The notes beneath the pieces are model-generated. The model was not told the origin of the DNA. It was given only the letters and a program-made list of their open reading frames with translations, and made no database searches. Shown here piece after piece: positions 5,337-5,379 of a DNA stretch of 5,379 bases; position 1 is the first letter of the stretch, and each line of letters opens with the position of its first letter. The position numbers and the translations under genes were made by a program. Source of the stretch: an uncultured beta proteobacterium (GTDB lineage: Bacteria; Pseudomonadota; Gammaproteobacteria; Burkholderiales; Burkholderiaceae_C); contig CAISIP010000224.1 of assembly GCA_903885415.1 (NCBI GenBank), positions 1 through 5,379 of the forward strand, read 5' to 3'.

Positions 5337-5379
5337 AGTCGCATCCGCCAACCGGTCCAGCCGTGTCGCGGAAGGTTGA

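Noticed and set aside
5109..5351. Minus-strand frame across the prpE 3' end and terminator
   Set aside because: It overlaps the conserved catalytic C-terminus of PrpE and the terminator hairpin, is Pro-rich, and lacks a family match.
5340..5379. GTGTCGCGGAAGG at the right edge as the core of a signal recognition particle RNA
   Set aside because: The conserved core with GGTC, then GGAAGCAGCC after GGAAG, is absent; only a short GGAAG match is present.

Overview
This 5.4 kb window comes from a GC-rich bacterial chromosome. Codon use is GC-rich throughout, with one short AT-rich stretch at about 2100-2180. Protein style and gene content suggest a proteobacterium, perhaps a beta-proteobacterium of the Burkholderiales/Alcaligenaceae type. 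That placement is inference from general resemblance, not from a marker gene. I see no mobile element, CRISPR array, tRNA or rRNA.

Layout. The left edge cuts a minus-strand gene (1-241) for a beta-hydroxyacid dehydrogenase of the 3-hydroxyisobutyrate dehydrogenase/6-phosphogluconate dehydrogenase superfamily. It is divergent, across a 141-base gap, from a plus-strand SDR/NAD-dependent epimerase-like protein (383-1279). A convergent gap (1280-1498) rich in inverted repeats, with one good intrinsic-terminator candidate, separates this from a minus-strand secreted NlpC/P60 cell-wall hydrolase (1499-2083). A divergent control region (2084-2271) follows. It holds a strong sigma70-like promoter for the NlpC gene and several small repeats that could be regulator sites. 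Rightward run acuI-like (2272-3252) and prpE (3344-5239), which look like a two-gene operon ending in a hairpin terminator at about 5248-5272. The last roughly 100 bases hold no supported gene.

How the genes fit together. PrpE activates propionate (and in some bacteria acrylate) to the CoA thioester, and AcuI/YhdH enzymes reduce acryloyl-CoA to propionyl-CoA with NADPH. As neighbours they form a plausible route from acrylate to propionyl-CoA, or a detoxification module for acryloyl-CoA. No methylcitrate-cycle genes are in view. The left pair of oxidoreductases could share a pathway, but the substrate is unknown. The NlpC/P60 gene appears to be an independent envelope gene.

I do not see a clearly new system. 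The points most worth a second look are an apparent Tyr-x-x-x-Arg in place of Tyr-x-x-x-Lys in the SDR protein, a predicted leaderless transcript for the NlpC/P60 gene, the acuI-prpE pairing, and a 13-base palindrome in front of acuI.
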